DNA of 64,000 nt from Paraburkholderia elongata (GTDB lineage: Bacteria > Pseudomonadota > Gammaproteobacteria > Burkholderiales > Burkholderiaceae), in NCBI RefSeq assembly GCF_013177735.1, contig NZ_WOEZ01000074.1:1-64000 (forward strand). Reading direction: 5' to 3'. Positions 53,468 to 63,089 of the stretch are shown here, piece after piece (the first letter of the stretch is position 1; each line of letters starts with the position of its first letter). Below the pieces are notes generated by a model. The model was not told where the DNA came from, searched no databases, and saw nothing but the letters and a program-made list of their open reading frames with translations. The translations under genes and the position numbers were made by a program.

Positions 53468-53529
53468 AAACGCGGTTCATTTGCGCGCGAGGGCATGACG
53501 CCTCGCGCCACACAGAATAGGAGACCGCG

Positions 53530-54381
53530 ATGGGCAAACTCGCGTTGGCAGCAAAAGTCACTCACGTCCCGTCGTTATATCTGTCCGAACTTGATGGTCC
53601 GCATAAGGGCTGCCGTCAACCCGCGATCGACGGCCACCATGAAATCGGCCGGCGCTGCCGCGAATTGGGTGTGGATACGATCGTCGTATTCGACGTGCAT
53701 TGGCTGGTGAACAGCGAATACCACATCAACTGCGCGCCGAAGTTCGAGGGCGTCTATACGAGTAACGAGCTGCCGCACTTCATCAAGAACATGCCGTACG
53801 CGTATCCCGGCAATGTCGGACTCGGCGATCTGATTGCGGAAGTCGCCAACGAAATGGGCGTCAAGAGCCGCGCGCACAGCCAGACCACGCTCGAACTCGA
53901 ATACGGCACGCTGGTGCCGATGCGCTATATGAATAGCGACCAGCACTTCAAGACCGTGTCGGTAGCCGGCTGGTGCATGTGGCACGACCTCGAAACCAGC
54001 GCGCGCTTCGGCCTTGCCGTACGCAAGGCTATCGAGGAACGATACGACGGCACCGTGGCGATTCTGGCGAGCGGTTCGTTGAGCCACCACTTCGCCAACA
54101 ACGGCACCGCCGAGCAGTTCATGCACAAGGTGTGGAGCCCGTTTCTCGAACAGATGGACCGCCGGGTGGTCGAGTTGTGGGAAGCCGGCGACTGGAAGAC
54201 CTTCTGCGAGATGCTGCCGCTCTATAACGAGAAATGCTGGGGCGAAGGTGGCATGCACGACACCGCGATGCTGCTCGGCGCGGCCTGGCGTTGTCGTTGG
54301 AGATCAACGAATTCAGCGAAGCGGGCACTTGGAAACACAACAATTTGCACGCGCGGCTTAAGGCCTGAAACTTGGGCCTGA
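53530..54381 (+). pseudogene. hpaD: 3,4-dihydroxyphenylacetate 2,3-dioxygenase, 3'-truncated by fusion to hpaF
   Basis: Class III extradiol dioxygenase with the metal-site histidines in KVTHVPSLYL and FDVHWLVNSEYH. The sequence is normal through EGGMHDTAMLLGA (about residue 252). After about 54283 the reading frame no longer matches HpaD: the ~30 C-terminal residues are replaced by an unrelated tail (WRCRWRSTNS...) that reads hpaF DNA out of frame. This enzyme opens the homoprotocatechuate ring, so its loss would break the pathway unless another copy exists. Start ATG 53530 follows AGGAG. Confidence 0.85.
54285..54368 (+). pseudogene. hpaF: C-terminal remnant of 5-carboxymethyl-2-hydroxymuconate isomerase
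   Basis: In the frame one step from hpaD, the DNA encodes LALSLEINEFSEAGTWKHNN followed by LHARLKA and stop. This is the conserved C-terminus of HpaF/CHMI (about 126 residues when whole). Only 27 codons remain, abutting the broken hpaD, so one deletion of roughly 0.4 kb removed the hpaD end and most of hpaF. Confidence 0.82.
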
Positions 54382-54456
54382 AACTTGGGCTTGATACCCC
54401 GGCCCAATATTCCGGCTCGGTAGCCTGGACTGGCAGCCGCATATAGAGAATCCATC

Positions 54457-55260
54457 ATGCTAGACGAACAGACAATCCGCGACCTTGCGTCGCAACTCGA
54501 CAACGCGGAGAAAACGCGCACCCAGCTGCGCCACTTTTCGGCCAAGTATCCCGAGATGACTGTACAGGACGGTTACGCGATTCAGCGCGAGTGGGTGAAG
54601 CTCAAACTGGCCGAGGGCCACGTGATCAAGGGCCGCAAGATCGGCCTGACCTCACGCGCGATGCAGCGTTCGTCGCAGATCGACGAACCCGACTATGCAC
54701 CGCTGCTCGACAGCATGTTCATCGAAGGCGGCCAGGACATTCGCGCCGACCGCTTCATTGCCCCGCGCGTGGAAGTCGAACTGGCCTTCGTGTTGAGCAA
54801 GCCCTTGAAGGGCCCTGGCGTCACGCTATTCGACGTTCTGGACGCCACGGCCTATGTGACCCCTGCAGTTGAGATTATCGACGCGCGCATCGAACAATTC
54901 GACCGCGAGACGAAGGCGCCGCGCAAGGTCTACGACACCATCTCCGACTTCGCGGCCAATGCCGGCATCGTATTGGGTGGCCGACCGGTGCGCCCGCTGG
55001 ACGTCGACCTTCGCTGGGTTGGCGCATTGCTTTACAAGAACGGCGCCGTGGAAGAAAGCGGCCTCGCTGCGGCCGTGCTGAATCACCCCGCCACGGGCGT
55101 TGCATGGCTCGCCAACAAGATCGCCCCTTACGACGAAGTATTGAACGCGAACGACGTGATTCTGAGCGGCTCGTTCACGAGCCCGATCCCTGCGCGAGCG
55201 GGCGACACTTTCCATGTCGACTATGGTCCGCTGGGCGGCATTGGTTTGAATTTCATTTGA
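54457..55260 (+). CDS. hpaH: 2-oxo-hepta-3-ene-1,7-dioate hydratase
   Basis: 267 residues of the FAH-like hydratase family (HpaH/MhpD). [38 protein letters not shown] and [20 protein letters not shown] are well conserved and the length is normal. It hydrates the diene product of HpaG in the homoprotocatechuate pathway. The aldolase gene hpaI, usually next, is absent: seven bases of the next ORF, a reversed IS110 fragment, overlap the hpaH stop. A short tandem of GGCCTGAAACTTGG lies just upstream (54362-54390). Confidence 0.9.
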   Translation: MLDEQTIRDLASQLDNAEKTRTQLRHFSAKYPEMTVQDGYAIQREWVKLKLAEGHVIKGRKIGLTSRAMQRSSQIDEPDYAPLLDSMFIEGGQDIRADRFIAPRVEVELAFVLSKPLKGPGVTLFDVLDATAYVTPAVEIIDARIEQFDRETKAPRKVYDTISDFAANAGIVLGGRPVRPLDVDLRWVGALLYKNGAVEESGLAAAVLNHPATGVAWLANKIAPYDEVLNANDVILSGSFTSPIPARAGDTFHVDYGPLGGIGLNFI

Positions 55261-55942
55261 GTTGCCGACATGTCCTTACCGCAAAACTGGGCATGAACGC
55301 GATCAGCGTGGCCGCGGCACCGGGGCCAATACCGGGCACCGAGCGCAGCAGGTCCTCCTTCTGACGCCAGGCGGGCGAAGAACGCATGAACGAATCGATG
55401 TCCTTGTCCGCGACGGTGAGCTGCTGTTTGAGCCACTTGATGTGATCATCCAGGCTTTCCTTAGCTGCGGCATGAGCGCGCTCCAGGCGGGCTTTCTCGG
55501 CCACGAGCATGTCGATGAGCTGGGCGCGGCGCAGCAGCAGGGCCTGCAACTGCTCGGTCTGCACATCGTTGAGCGGACGCACGACGGGTTTGATGACGGC
55601 GCCGAAATGGGCGATGACGAACGCGTCGATGCGGTCTGTCTTCGCACGTTTGCCGGTGGCTTTGGCAAAGTCGCGCACCTGCCGGGGATTGACCGCAACA
55701 GCGGGCAGGCCGGCCTGGCAGAGCGCCTTGAGCACGGCAAGTTCGAGCTTGCCGGTGGCCTCCATGACGATCAGGGTGGGACTCAGCGTGATCAGACGCT
55801 GGACCAGCTGGTCGATGGCGCCGGTCTCATTGTCGACACTGAAATGCTCGGTCGTGTCGTGGATGGCAACGTCGAGGGTGCTACCACTGACGTCGATGCC
55901 GATATAAACGGAAGAGGAAGTCTGGTTCATCACGGTACCCAT
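55253..55942 (-). pseudogene. IS110-family transposase, N-terminal half only
   Basis: 229 codons hold the RuvC-like DEDD catalytic domain: YIGIDVSGSTLDVAIHD, IVMEATGKLE and GKRAKTDRIDAFVIAHFG. A coiled segment and the start of Transposase_20 (SVPGIGPGAAATLIAFMP) follow. About at 55288 the IS110 sequence ends abruptly, leaving a short nonsense tail. The C-terminal serine-containing domain is missing, so the transposase is inactive. Confidence 0.88.
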
Positions 55943-56110
55943 ACTTGCAGGAAAATACGAGCTCGAGGCTCAGTCAACTGTTCGGGTTAAGAGGATGAAA
56001 AGGACAGTCGCTCAGGCTTCTCTGCGTGCTCGAAGCACTGTAAGCAGACGAGCTGACTGTCCATGTGGCGGCAACTGATCGGGCCGGCGCCACAGGAGTC
56101 GAATATACAA
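55261..56110 (-). mobile_element. Truncated IS110-family element
   Basis: The element covers the truncated transposase and its 5' non-coding end. The right-hand border is placed near 56110, where the sequence becomes a dispersed repeat (copy B) that is missing its usual first part. GGACAGTC (about 56000) and GACTGTCC (about 56057) are inverted within the end region. The left side abuts hpaH, so the lost hpaI and the missing transposase 3' part went in one event. Confidence 0.7.
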
Positions 56111-56270
56111 GTAAGCAAGAGAAAGCGGCTCAAACCGCTAATTCTTAAGTGGGTCCCCTGGCTCGGAGTGGGCAGTGGAGCATCTGGAATCCGTGCCCTC
56201 GCGCACTCAGCGCCAGTGACAAAGGACTCATCAGCTCCCACTCCGCACTGCGTGCGTCGCGGATGGGTAT
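56111..56270 (+). repeat. Dispersed structured repeat, copy B (5'-truncated)
   Basis: Starts inside the second arm of the 15-bp hairpin (AAGTAAGCAAGAGAAAGCGG), so the first two hairpins are gone, replaced by the IS110 end. It then follows copy A through AAACCGCTAATTCTTAAGTGGG, GCATCTGGAATC and GTGACAAAGGA before diverging. It points toward copy C. The rest of the 56271-56430 gap shows no ORF. Confidence 0.7.
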
Positions 56271-56430
56271 GCCTGAGAGACCTAAGGTTTCGTTTTGTGC
56301 CTGGCGGGGCCATCGGCTTCGCCTCGGCGAGGTATTCAGGTGCTCAGAAGACGGTTCCGCAGGCAGCGGCGGTGCCGATCAAAATGCGAGAGCGAAACCA
56401 CGGCGATCGGTTGGTGAATTACGCGTCGGC

Positions 56431-56630
56431 GCGCGCAGCGCCGCCGGAAGTATGACGGCCTTGTCACTAGCGCCGAATGTGCGAGAACACAGATTCCAGA
56501 TGCACCACTACCGCCGCTGCGCGGGGGACCCGCTTAAGAGTTAGCGGTTTGAGCCGCTTTCTCTTGCTTACTTCTCTTTGCGGCCGGCAAAGAGAAGTAA
56601 GTGCCGCCCCGCACAGGGGCAACGCTAATA
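56431..56630 (-). repeat. Dispersed structured repeat, copy C
   Basis: Read on the minus strand it matches copy A over its whole length, including GCCCC/GGGGC, the 15-bp stem with CTTACTTCTCTTTGC/GCAAAGAGAAGTAAG arms, AGCGG/CCGCT and the tail. Differences cluster in loops and in the GGTCCCC arm. It lies about 70 bases beyond the stop of the GGDEF-EAL gene, in the same orientation relative to that gene as copy A has to the LysR gene. Confidence 0.75.
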
Positions 56631-56701
56631 GACCACTAACAAAGCAAGGAAAGGCCAACACCATAAAAACGCAGATAGAAAGCGCCGAGCAGGTCAAACC
56701 C

Positions 56702-59035
56702 TTAATCCCCTGCAGGCCAAGGCAACCCCACCGCCGACCAATCCAACTCCACCCCAACAACCGCCCGTCCAGCAGCAAACTGCACAGCCAGCGTAACCGC
56801 AACACAAGGCCGGCCGCTGGCCAAAGAAAGATAAGGATTACTAGCCAGAGCCACTCCAGGCAACAAAACCGCGTTACGGAAATAAGGCCGATGATCCCAC
56901 CTGGCATCCCGCGGATTCGCCACGGGCTGCAGCGAAGCCCCATCGCTCCTCCAAGCCGGCCCCGGCACCTCAGCCCCGATCTGCCTTCCCGAATCATCGA
57001 GAATAAAACAGCTGACACAGCGATCAAACGTAGCCAGAGAAGCAAACGCCTCCCCCATCAAAACACCCGCCAGCAACTCATCGGCAGCAAGCCTCAAACC
57101 AACCCGATAGGGCTCCACCTCCGACTCGAACAACGCATGCTGATGCGCCCTCCCCTGGGCGATCACATCGAAAGCATCATCGATCCGCCGATGCACCGAC
57201 TCCGGCGGCGCAATCTCGGCCGCCGGCCGTCCGAGCAAATACCCCTGCGCGAAATCCACATTCGACTCAACAGCAAGAATCAATTCCTCCGTGGTCTCCA
57301 CGCCCTCCACGACAACCAGCATCCCCGCCTGATGCAACAGCGAAACCAGCTTCGGCAAGATCGGCTGCTCGGTGCCGTGACTGGTCGCGCGAATCAGCTC
57401 GCCGTCGAGCTTCACGAGATCCGGCCGGATCCGGAGCAGCCGGTCGAGGTTCGATTGACCCGCGCCGAAATCGTCGACGGCGATCAGGAAACCGTGCGCG
57501 CGGTACAAAGCCGCCGCACGCGACATGTCATCGACGCTGCCACCGTGCGATTCGAGAATCTCGAGAATCACCTGCTCGGGTTCGAGCCCCACCGCCCGCA
57601 CGATCATGGCGAGCTGATCGGCATAGCCTTCGGCGATAAACGTGGCCGGCAGAATATTGAGGAACAGCCACGTGCCGCCGGGCAGCGACTTGCGCGCATT
57701 GGCCAGATGCACGGCATGACTCGCGCGATCGAGCGCGCCTTCGTCGCTGGACGGCCTCGGCGCGAACAGGACAACGGGCGGCACCAGCGTGCCGTCGTCC
57801 TGCTGACCGCGCAGCAAAGCCTCGAACCCCACCTGCTTCTGATGCGACAAACTGTATAGCGGCTGGAAGTGCGAGGTGAGGTAATAGTCCTCCCAGCGAT
57901 GCCGCAGCACGGCCGCCCCACCCTCGTCATGCGCGGCATCCGAGAGCATCTGCAGCACCTCAAGCGGCAATGCGCGTTCGGCGCACACGCGGTTTCTGCC
58001 CGAGTGCTTGGCGCGCAGCAAGGCCTCATCGGCGCGGTCGAGCAACACCATGATGCTTTCGCCGCTCCGGTGTTCGGCCACGCCGAAGCTCGCAGTCAGA
58101 TAGCCGTCCGGCCGCTCGATCGCGGCAATCGCGACGCGCAGCCGCTCGGCCAGCGCCAGTGCGCCGGCCAGGCCGTCGCGCAGCAACACCGCGAACTCCT
58201 CTCCGCCGATCCGGCTCACGCTTTCGTCCGCGGAGGTCTCCTCCATCAGCACCTGGGCGACCTGGTACAGGGCATGGTCGCCGATCGCGTGGCCAAAGCA
58301 GTCGTTCAGCGATTTGAAACTGTCGATGTCGAGAAAAATCGCGCTGACCCGCGCATCCGGCTTCATGGTTTCGAGGCGGAGTTCAGCCTGCTTCACAAAC
58401 GCGCGGCGGTTTTGCAGGCCGGTCAGCGGATCGGTCGCGGCGAGTTGCGCCAGTTGGCTCTCGAGCAGAAAGTGGTTGCGCCGGAACCGGTAGAAACCGA
58501 AGTGAAACACAACGGAAGTCGGTACGCCGATCGCCGCGATCCACATCCACACGACAACGTCGACGTCATGCATGCGCGGCTCGCCAACCAGTAAGGCCAG
58601 CGCCGCCCCATAGAAGAGCGCGCTGCCGGCGAAGAAATGCAGCGGCGTGAGCCATAGCGGCGCGGCGCAGATCGGGATCACCACCATCGCCGGCAGTAAC
58701 CACAGCAACGGTTGCTCGACGCCGGAGACGTTCAGCGCGAGACCGGCCACCAGCACCAGCGCGTACGCGACACCGATTGCGCCGAACGTCCAGATCGAGC
58801 CGGCGCGTGGAATCGCCATCACTAGCAAAGCGAGCACCAACGCACAGGCGAGCCGGTAGGAGAGCGGCGTCGTCGGACCGGCAACCATGTTGCGCGCTCC
58901 CACGAAACACAGGAACGCGACGACAGCAAACGCCATCGTCACGGTCGAAAGTGGACGTTGGTGTTCCAGCGATCGTCTATGAAATCGATCGCGCAAACCG
59001 GAATCGGACAGTTGCTTCGTTGAGGTAGAAAGCAT
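56702..59035 (-). CDS. Membrane GGDEF-EAL cyclic-di-GMP enzyme with C-terminal sensor-like domain
   Basis: 777 residues from ATG 59035. About six helices (35-180) form a membrane sensor. The GGDEF domain has an intact active site GGEEF (277-281), with DPLTGLQNRRAF before it. The EAL domain (about 385-625) has EAL at 405-407, DDFGAG, VKLDGEL and VVEGVETTEELI, so both synthesis and breakdown of c-di-GMP are possible. After it, residues 640-777 resemble a PDC/Cache-type ligand domain (DHRPYFRNAVLL, ASNPYLSLASGRP), unusual at the C-terminus. The 3' third shows a shift to G/T-ending codons near repeat copy C. Confidence 0.88.
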   Translation of the reverse strand: MLSTSTKQLSDSGLRDRFHRRSLEHQRPLSTVTMAFAVVAFLCFVGARNMVAGPTTPLSYRLACALVLALLVMAIPRAGSIWTFGAIGVAYALVLVAGLALNVSGVEQPLLWLLPAMVVIPICAAPLWLTPLHFFAGSALFYGAALALLVGEPRMHDVDVVVWMWIAAIGVPTSVVFHFGFYRFRRNHFLLESQLAQLAATDPLTGLQNRRAFVKQAELRLETMKPDARVSAIFLDIDSFKSLNDCFGHAIGDHALYQVAQVLMEETSADESVSRIGGEEFAVLLRDGLAGALALAERLRVAIAAIERPDGYLTASFGVAEHRSGESIMVLLDRADEALLRAKHSGRNRVCAERALPLEVLQMLSDAAHDEGGAAVLRHRWEDYYLTSHFQPLYSLSHQKQVGFEALLRGQQDDGTLVPPVVLFAPRPSSDEGALDRASHAVHLANARKSLPGGTWLFLNILPATFIAEGYADQLAMIVRAVGLEPEQVILEILESHGGSVDDMSRAAALYRAHGFLIAVDDFGAGQSNLDRLLRIRPDLVKLDGELIRATSHGTEQPILPKLVSLLHQAGMLVVVEGVETTEELILAVESNVDFAQGYLLGRPAAEIAPPESVHRRIDDAFDVIAQGRAHQHALFESEVEPYRVGLRLAADELLAGVLMGEAFASLATFDRCVSCFILDDSGRQIGAEVPGPAWRSDGASLQPVANPRDARWDHRPYFRNAVLLPGVALASNPYLSLASGRPCVAVTLAVQFAAGRAVVGVELDWSAVGLPWPAGD

Positions 59036-59539
59036 ATTGACAGTTATCAGGCTGGCTCCGGCCACTCGGCCAATGTATAACGGCAACCGTCTGACAAATA
59101 TTTATGCCCTGCCCGCAAATAGATTTGCGCCCCGCTCCGTAAGGGCTACGCGGCCATTACGCGATCGCTTCCCGAGGTCCCGGCGGCAGCGAAGCATTCA
59201 ACAGGTCGAACTGCAGCAACCGCATATCGAAGCCGTCCATGACGCCACGCGCGACATGCTCCGCGCATAACAGCACCTTCGCAATCGTTTGCGCGTACAA
59301 CGCAGACGAATGTAGTGTCCATATATGGGGACGACACTAATCGGCTAAACCCGTAAAGCACACTCGATCAGGTCACGCCCCAAGCGTTGTGGCCTACAAT
59401 TGTTGCTGCCGCGCGGCCGCTTCGCGCCCGCGGCGCACGGCAGAAGATTCATCCCGCCTCCTGCTGAACATCCACGCGCGCCAAGCGCGCCGGCAGAGTG
59501 GGGACACACTCATTGACGTGACCTCTGTGGAGCGCAGCA
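59036..59539. other. Divergent regulatory gap between GGDEF-EAL and hybrid kinase genes
   Basis: 504 bases with no ORF that has a convincing ribosome site; the listed frames are short and arginine-rich. It must hold promoters for both genes. Sequence near 59036-59100 is comparatively AT-rich. I see no long palindrome. Confidence 0.5.
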
Positions 59540-62101
59540 ATGCCATTTCTGGCACAAGACCACGGTTGCCCCGGCTGGAACGGGGAAATGGCGCGGCGCA
59601 TCAGCGAATTCGACTGGACCGCGACCAGCCTCGGCGCAATAGAAAACTGGCCGCGCAGTTTGACCGCCACCGTTCAAATGCTGCTCGCCTCGCCCGTGCC
59701 CCTCGTGCTTCTCTGGGGCAAACCGGGCTACATGATCTACAACGACGCCTACGCGATATTCGCTAGCGGACGGCATCCGTATCTGCTCGGCTGTCCGGTC
59801 GAGCGCGGCTGGCCAGAAGTCGCCGAATTCAACCGTCACGTGATGACGACATGTCTTGCCGGCGGCACCCTGTCGTATCGCGACAAGGAACTGGTCCTGC
59901 TGCGCGACGGCAAGCCTGAAGACGTCTGGATGGACCTCTACTACAGCCCGGTCGCCGACGACAGCGGCGCACCCGCGGGCGTACTCTCGATGGTCGTCGA
60001 AACCACCATGCGCGTACTGACCGAACGCTGGCGGCAACATGCCGAGGCGGAACTGCGCGAGACCAACGAACGGCTGCAACTCGCGCTCAATACCGGCGCC
60101 GTGCTCGGCACCTGGGTGCTCGACGTGCGAACCGGCACCGTCACCGGCGACGAACGTTTCGCCCGCACCTTTTCGTTTCCACTGGAAGAGGCCACGCAAG
60201 GGGTCGAGCGCAATGCCGCGGCGCAGGTGATCCATCCTGACGACCAGCCGCTCAACGATCGCTTGACGATCGAAGCGATACGCACCGGCCAGCCATTTCG
60301 CGCCGAGTACCGGATTCGCCGCCCCGATGGCGACTATATGTGGGTGCAGGCGAACGGCCAGTGCGAGTTCGACGAACAGGGGGAGCCGACGCGCTTTCCC
60401 GGCGTGCTGATCGACATCCACGAACGCAAGATCGCCGAACAATCGCTGCGTCAGTTGACCGAAACGCTCGAACAACGCGTGGCCGATGAGGTCGCGGCAC
60501 GCGCGCTCGCCGAAGAGCAGTTGCGACAGGCCCAGAAGATGGAAGCGATCGGCAGCCTCACAGGCGGCGTCGCGCACGACTTCAACAATGTGCTGCAAGT
60601 GATCAACGGCAATCTGCAGATGCTCGCCGCCGATGCCGATGGCAGTCTGGCCACGCTGCGGCGTTTGTCGGCCGCGACCGATGCCGTCAAACGCGGTGCG
60701 AAACTGGCCGCGCATCTGCTCGCCTTCGCGAGGCGCCAGCCGCTCTCGCCTACCGTGTTGAACCCGCGCCGTCTGCTCGCCGGCATGAGCGAGATGCTGC
60801 ACCGCGCGCTCGGTGAGACTGTCAAGATCGAAACGGTGTTGAGCGACGACCTGTGGAATGTGCAGGCCGATCGCAATCAACTCGAAAACGCACTACTCAA
60901 TCTCGCGATCAATGCGCGCGACGCTATGCAAGCCGACGGCACGCTCACCGTCCGCGCAACGAACCGCGTGCTGGACTCCCTGTTTTGCCGTGGCAAACCG
61001 GAGCTCTCGCCGGGCGAATACGTGGCGTTTTCAGTGACCGACACGGGCACCGGCATGAAGCCTGAAATCCTGGAGCGCGTGTTTGAACCGTTCTTCACGA
61101 CCAAACCCGACGGCCACGGCACCGGTCTGGGCTTGAGCATGGTGTTCGGCTTCGTCAGGCAAAGCGGCGGCCATACGGTGATCGACAGCGAAGTGGGACG
61201 CGGCACCACCGTCTGGCTGTTTTTCCCGCGTTGCTGCGAGCCGGAAACAGTCGAAGCCGTCGATCAGACCTCGGCGCCGGTGGGCGGCGGCGAAACGATT
61301 CTGGTGGTCGAAGACGATGCAGATGTCCGCCTGACTGCCGTCGAAATGCTCGCGCAGCTCGGCTATAAGGTGCTGACTGCATCCAGTGGCGACGCGGCGC
61401 TCGAATTTATCGAAAGCGACGTGCCGATTGATCTGCTATTTACCGATGTCGTGATGCCCGGCCAGGTGAAAAGCGTGGAACTGGCGCAGCGTGCGGCGGC
61501 GCGCTCGCCCACGGTGCCGGCGCTCTTCACCTCGGGCTATACACGCGACGAGATCGTCCATCACGGCAAGCTCGACGCCGGCATCACCCTGCTCTCCAAG
61601 CCTTACCGGCGCGACGACCTCGCGCGCAAGGTGCGCAGCGTATTGCACGCTGGAGTCGCCGGCGTGATCGATGGGCAGACTACCGCGTTGGCGGACGCTC
61701 TGACCAGTCCGCCGTCACCTCAATCCGGCATGCCGGCTCGCGTGCTGCTGGTCGAAGACGACGCCGATTCGCGCGACGCACTCAGCGACCTGCTCGGCGC
61801 GCTGGGTCTCGACTGCACCGCGGTCGCGAGCGCTGAAGAAGCGTTGCCGCTCGTGCCCGAGCAACGTTTCGACGTCCTGCTCACGGACCTGACGTTGCCC
61901 GGCATGTCCGGCGACAACCTGGCGCGCGCGGTGCTGCGTCAGCGGCCGGACATCCACGTGTTGCTGGTGTCGGGCTACGGCAAGAGCGCCGAGATCGGCG
62001 ACACCATCCCGGGCGCACGGCTGCTCGGCAAACCGCTCGATATCTCGCAGCTGCGGTGCGAACTCGCGGCGTGGCTCGATCACACGGAGGCGGCTTCCTA
62101 G
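59540..62101 (+). CDS. Hybrid histidine kinase (PAS-PAS-HisKA-HATPase-REC-REC)
   Basis: 853 residues, soluble. Two PAS-like domains (about 25-165 and 175-297) are followed by a coiled linker, the HisKA-type phospho-acceptor His346 in SLTGGVAHDFNNVLQV, and an ATPase domain (NLAINARDAM, DTGTGMK, GTGLGLSMVFG). Two receiver domains (about 575-690 and 735-850) carry FTDVVMPG and LLTDLTLPGMSG with lysines in LLSKPYRR and LLGKPLDI. No DNA-binding output is present. Start ATG 59540 follows GGAG. Divergent from the c-di-GMP enzyme, it may share a signal with it. DUF72 follows after 34 bases. Confidence 0.9.
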   Translation: MPFLAQDHGCPGWNGEMARRISEFDWTATSLGAIENWPRSLTATVQMLLASPVPLVLLWGKPGYMIYNDAYAIFASGRHPYLLGCPVERGWPEVAEFNRHVMTTCLAGGTLSYRDKELVLLRDGKPEDVWMDLYYSPVADDSGAPAGVLSMVVETTMRVLTERWRQHAEAELRETNERLQLALNTGAVLGTWVLDVRTGTVTGDERFARTFSFPLEEATQGVERNAAAQVIHPDDQPLNDRLTIEAIRTGQPFRAEYRIRRPDGDYMWVQANGQCEFDEQGEPTRFPGVLIDIHERKIAEQSLRQLTETLEQRVADEVAARALAEEQLRQAQKMEAIGSLTGGVAHDFNNVLQVINGNLQMLAADADGSLATLRRLSAATDAVKRGAKLAAHLLAFARRQPLSPTVLNPRRLLAGMSEMLHRALGETVKIETVLSDDLWNVQADRNQLENALLNLAINARDAMQADGTLTVRATNRVLDSLFCRGKPELSPGEYVAFSVTDTGTGMKPEILERVFEPFFTTKPDGHGTGLGLSMVFGFVRQSGGHTVIDSEVGRGTTVWLFFPRCCEPETVEAVDQTSAPVGGGETILVVEDDADVRLTAVEMLAQLGYKVLTASSGDAALEFIESDVPIDLLFTDVVMPGQVKSVELAQRAAARSPTVPALFTSGYTRDEIVHHGKLDAGITLLSKPYRRDDLARKVRSVLHAGVAGVIDGQTTALADALTSPPSPQSGMPARVLLVEDDADSRDALSDLLGALGLDCTAVASAEEALPLVPEQRFDVLLTDLTLPGMSGDNLARAVLRQRPDIHVLLVSGYGKSAEIGDTIPGARLLGKPLDISQLRCELAAWLDHTEAAS

Positions 62102-62135
62102 CGCGCGTCCTTCACGCAACCAAACGACTCCGCCG

Positions 62136-63059
62136 ATGGACATCCGATGCGGCACCGCTGGCTGGACCGACAAGACGCTGATCGCCTGTAAGCGCTTTTA
62201 TCCGCGCGGCAGCAGCAGCGCCGAAGCGAGGCTGCGTTTTTACGCGTCGCAGTTTCCGCTCGTTGAAGTCGATTCGGCCTACTACGCGATGCCATCGGCA
62301 AGCAATGCGCAGTTGTGGACCGAACGCACGCCGGAAGGTTTCACATTCAACTTCAAGGCGTTTCGCCTTTTCACGGGGCATCAGACTTCGCCCGATGTGC
62401 TGCCCAAAGACATTGCGATGGCGCTGCCGGAGGGCATCACCGGCCCGCGCAAAAAGAACGTCTATTACGGCGATCTGCCCGCCGAGATCCTCGACGAGCT
62501 GTGGCGGCGCTATCTGGAAGCGCTCGAACCGCTACGCACGAGCGGCCGCCTCGGCGCGGTGCTGTTCCAGTTCGCACCGTGGATCACGCGCTCGCCGGAC
62601 GGTCTCGCGCTCGTCGAAGAATGCCGGGCACGCATGACCGGCTACCTGATGGCCGCCGAATTCCGCAATCAGTCCTGGTTCGACGATCGGCACGCGCAAT
62701 GGACACTCGACTTCTTGCGCGAGCGCAGCCTCGTCCATGTGATCGTCGACGCCCCGCCGGATGTGACGAACCGCGTGCACACCGTGTGGGAAGCGACGCA
62801 TCCCGAACTCGCGATGGTGCGTCTACACGGTCGCAATACGCAGACGTGGAGCGCGGCGGGCGCGGCAAGTGCGGCCGATCGCTTCGATTACGACTACAGC
62901 GACGCCGAACTGAGCGAACTGGCTCCGTCGATCCGCGCAATCGCGACCCGGGCGGGCCGTACCCACGTGATCTTCAACAACTGCTTCGAAGACCAGGGAC
63001 AGCGCAACGCGCGTTCGCTGATGACCATTCTGGGCAGCGATGTCACCTCGCTTGCGTAG
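62136..63059 (+). CDS. DUF72 (YecE-like) family protein
   Basis: 307 residues, complete length for the family. RCGTAGWTDKTLIACKRFYP, YASQFPLVEVDSAYYAMPSA, FTFNFKAFRLFTGHQ and MAAEFRNQSWFD are the conserved TIM-barrel segments. The function of DUF72 is not established. It is close behind the hybrid kinase on the same strand and is probably co-transcribed. It converges on the pqiA-like remnant. Confidence 0.88.
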   Translation: MDIRCGTAGWTDKTLIACKRFYPRGSSSAEARLRFYASQFPLVEVDSAYYAMPSASNAQLWTERTPEGFTFNFKAFRLFTGHQTSPDVLPKDIAMALPEGITGPRKKNVYYGDLPAEILDELWRRYLEALEPLRTSGRLGAVLFQFAPWITRSPDGLALVEECRARMTGYLMAAEFRNQSWFDDRHAQWTLDFLRERSLVHVIVDAPPDVTNRVHTVWEATHPELAMVRLHGRNTQTWSAAGAASAADRFDYDYSDAELSELAPSIRAIATRAGRTHVIFNNCFEDQGQRNARSLMTILGSDVTSLA

Positions 63060-63089
63060 GCCCGACGGTCACGTTTGCGTGCGCACCGC

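Noticed and set aside
13270..55942. The two IS110 fragments as halves of one element split by rearrangement
   Set aside because: The N-terminal fragment continues as an AATLIAFMP-type and the C-terminal one begins with a YSGIAPV-type sequence; they belong to different IS110 subgroups.
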